Below are positions 5,719 to 6,457 of a stretch of DNA of 6,457 nucleotides, piece after piece. The translations under genes were made by a program, and so were the position numbers. A model generated the notes under the pieces. It saw only the letters and a program-made list of their open reading frames with translations, did not search any database and had not been told where the DNA came from. This stretch comes from Chthoniobacterales bacterium (lineage in GTDB: Bacteria > Verrucomicrobiota > Verrucomicrobiia > Chthoniobacterales > UBA10450), in assembly GCA_013695925.1 (NCBI GenBank), contig JACCZO010000121.1, positions 1 to 6,457 on the forward strand. The letters run 5' to 3'. Positions within the stretch are counted from its first letter, which is position 1; each line of letters starts with the position of its first letter.

Positions 5719-6141
5719 ATGAATCGATATTTGGTCGCGTGTATCTTTTTCTTCCTCGGCATGACGCTCGTTAGGCCGGTTCACGCCCAGGATTCGTTTG
5801 CCGGGATCGATTTGCTTTATTCGGAGTTTGCCCATCCGCGAGAGGACGCCCTGCGCGCCATCAAGCAGCGCGATTATCGCTTTGTCGCGACCGATCGACG
5901 CAACGCTTCCGGATTTTCACCACTCGTTAGCAGAATTTCAGCTTCGGCCTGCGCGCCCGGGCTTACGCCTCCAATTACAACCAGACGCTCCTGGAATACC
6001 TGCTCCAGCGCCGCGAGGAAGATGCCAGCCGCCAACGTTAGGCTGCTTCCCCATTCGCTCGACCGCCTGCTGGCCTTGCGGGACGATCCCGCGCATGGCG
6101 AAGCCTGGGAGGAACGCGATTGCCGGGCTAAGCGATCGTGA
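5719..6141 (+). CDS. Exported hypothetical protein, probably frameshifted
   Basis: The ATG at 5719 opens a frame with a clear Sec signal peptide: MNR, a hydrophobic core YLVACIFFFLGMTLV and a cleavage site near VHA-QD (about residue 24). The mature part DSFAGIDLLYSEFAHPRED and ALRAIKQRDYRFVATD looks genuine. After about base 5928 this frame becomes Cys-rich and uses odd codons, whereas the -1 frame from 5931 gives natural-looking sequence (FGLRARAYASNYNQTLLEYL, then QRREEDASRQR) and stops with TAG at 6039-6041. A one-base deletion near 5928-5931 would explain this, and the intact protein would have about 106 residues. The uninterrupted frame instead runs to TGA at 6139-6141 (140 residues). 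It is either a decayed gene or a sequencing error. I do not recognise the family. No ribosome binding site or convincing promoter is visible. Confidence 0.45.
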   Translation: MNRYLVACIFFFLGMTLVRPVHAQDSFAGIDLLYSEFAHPREDALRAIKQRDYRFVATDRRNASGFSPLVSRISASACAPGLTPPITTRRSWNTCSSAARKMPAANVRLLPHSLDRLLALRDDPAHGEAWEERDCRAKRS

Positions 6142-6457
6142 GCGATTTCCAAATCCAACCGCTCACGCCCGAAACGATCGCCGCGGCCGCGATGCTGTTT
6201 GAAAAACAGCTTGCGGAGCACGGGATCGGGCGATCGCAGGAGGAGCTTGCCTCTCCCCTAACGACTTTGCTGGCCGAGCCCGAGCACGGTTTTGTTCTCC
6301 TGGCGGTGGCCCGGCAAAACCCGATCGGCGCCGCCTATGCCGCGCGCATCCTCAGCCTCGAGCATGGCGGCTGGATGGGATGGCTCGACGAACTTTACGT
6401 CGTCCCGGCGTGGCGGAACCGCGGGGTCGGCTCCGCCCTGCTCGAGGCCACGATTGC
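6138..6457 (+). CDS. GNAT-family N-acetyltransferase, N-terminal part
   Basis: About 106 residues are visible before the right edge cuts the gene. GNAT enzymes transfer an acetyl group from acetyl-CoA to an amine. The visible part shows the family fold: strand 1 (FQIQPLTPET), an acidic-helical stretch with EKQLAEHGIG, strands FVLLAVARQNPIGAAYA and GWLDELYVV, then the acetyl-CoA pyrophosphate loop R93-N-R-G96-V-G98, matching Q/R-x-x-G-x-G/A, followed by ALLEAT. The GTG at 6138 is chosen because an in-frame TAA at 6129-6131 blocks anything longer; the next in-frame ATG, at 6192, would remove strand 1. The GTG overlaps the TGA of the upstream frame. The substrate cannot be predicted. Confidence 0.85.
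   Translation, partial: MSDFQIQPLTPETIAAAAMLFEKQLAEHGIGRSQEELASPLTTLLAEPEHGFVLLAVARQNPIGAAYAARILSLEHGGWMGWLDELYVVPAWRNRGVGSALLEATI

Noticed and set aside
5113..6141. Long plus-strand ORF of 342 codons overlapping the superoxide dismutase gene
   Set aside because: Its first third lies in the +2 frame of the dismutase, gives Arg-rich low-quality sequence, and runs through a strong terminator. Only the part from 5719 has a credible start and signal peptide.

Overview
The window is GC-rich bacterial DNA holding six recognisable protein genes, one partial gene at each edge (both counted among other entries below), one doubtful exported protein, and a compact REP/RAYT island. The most likely source is a member of Verrucomicrobiota, perhaps a soil lineage near Chthoniobacterales. 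This is an inference from four things: an Asn/Thr/Gly-rich beta-strand-repeat surface protein, a RAYT transposase with GTAG-headed REP hairpins, gene starts without Shine-Dalgarno sequences, and a TTGCGT-16-TAGCTT promoter almost touching its start codon. No 16S rRNA or other definitive marker is present.

Layout. 1-1340 (+): C-terminal part of a large beta-strand-repeat (autotransporter or hemagglutinin-like) surface protein that enters from the left edge. 1416-1685 (+): zinc-independent ribosomal protein S14. 1729-3117 (+): CNNM/CorC-type membrane transporter with a CBS pair. 3113-3942: a RAYT island in which an HUH-type REP-associated tyrosine transposase (3232-3738) is flanked by three pairs of inverted REP hairpins. 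3938-4744 (-): predicted lipoprotein with two TonB C-terminal-like domains. 4859-5464 (+): Mn-type superoxide dismutase, divergent from the lipoprotein and closed by a strong intrinsic terminator at 5491-5531. 5719-6141 (+): short exported protein that looks frameshifted. 6138-6457 (+): start of a GNAT acetyltransferase that runs off the right edge.

The genes do not form one pathway. rpsN and the transporter are close enough (43 bp) to share a transcript. The dismutase and the lipoprotein share a 114-bp divergent promoter region. The RAYT island fills the space between two convergent genes so exactly that the stop codons of both fall in or at the GTAG heads of the outermost REP arms.

The best candidate for something undescribed is a short DNA motif, TCGTTAGGC. 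It occurs four times exactly, plus several near matches, in both orientations and in different reading frames. Within genes it uses codons rare for this GC-rich sequence (AGG, TTA, CTA), so it may be selected at the DNA level.
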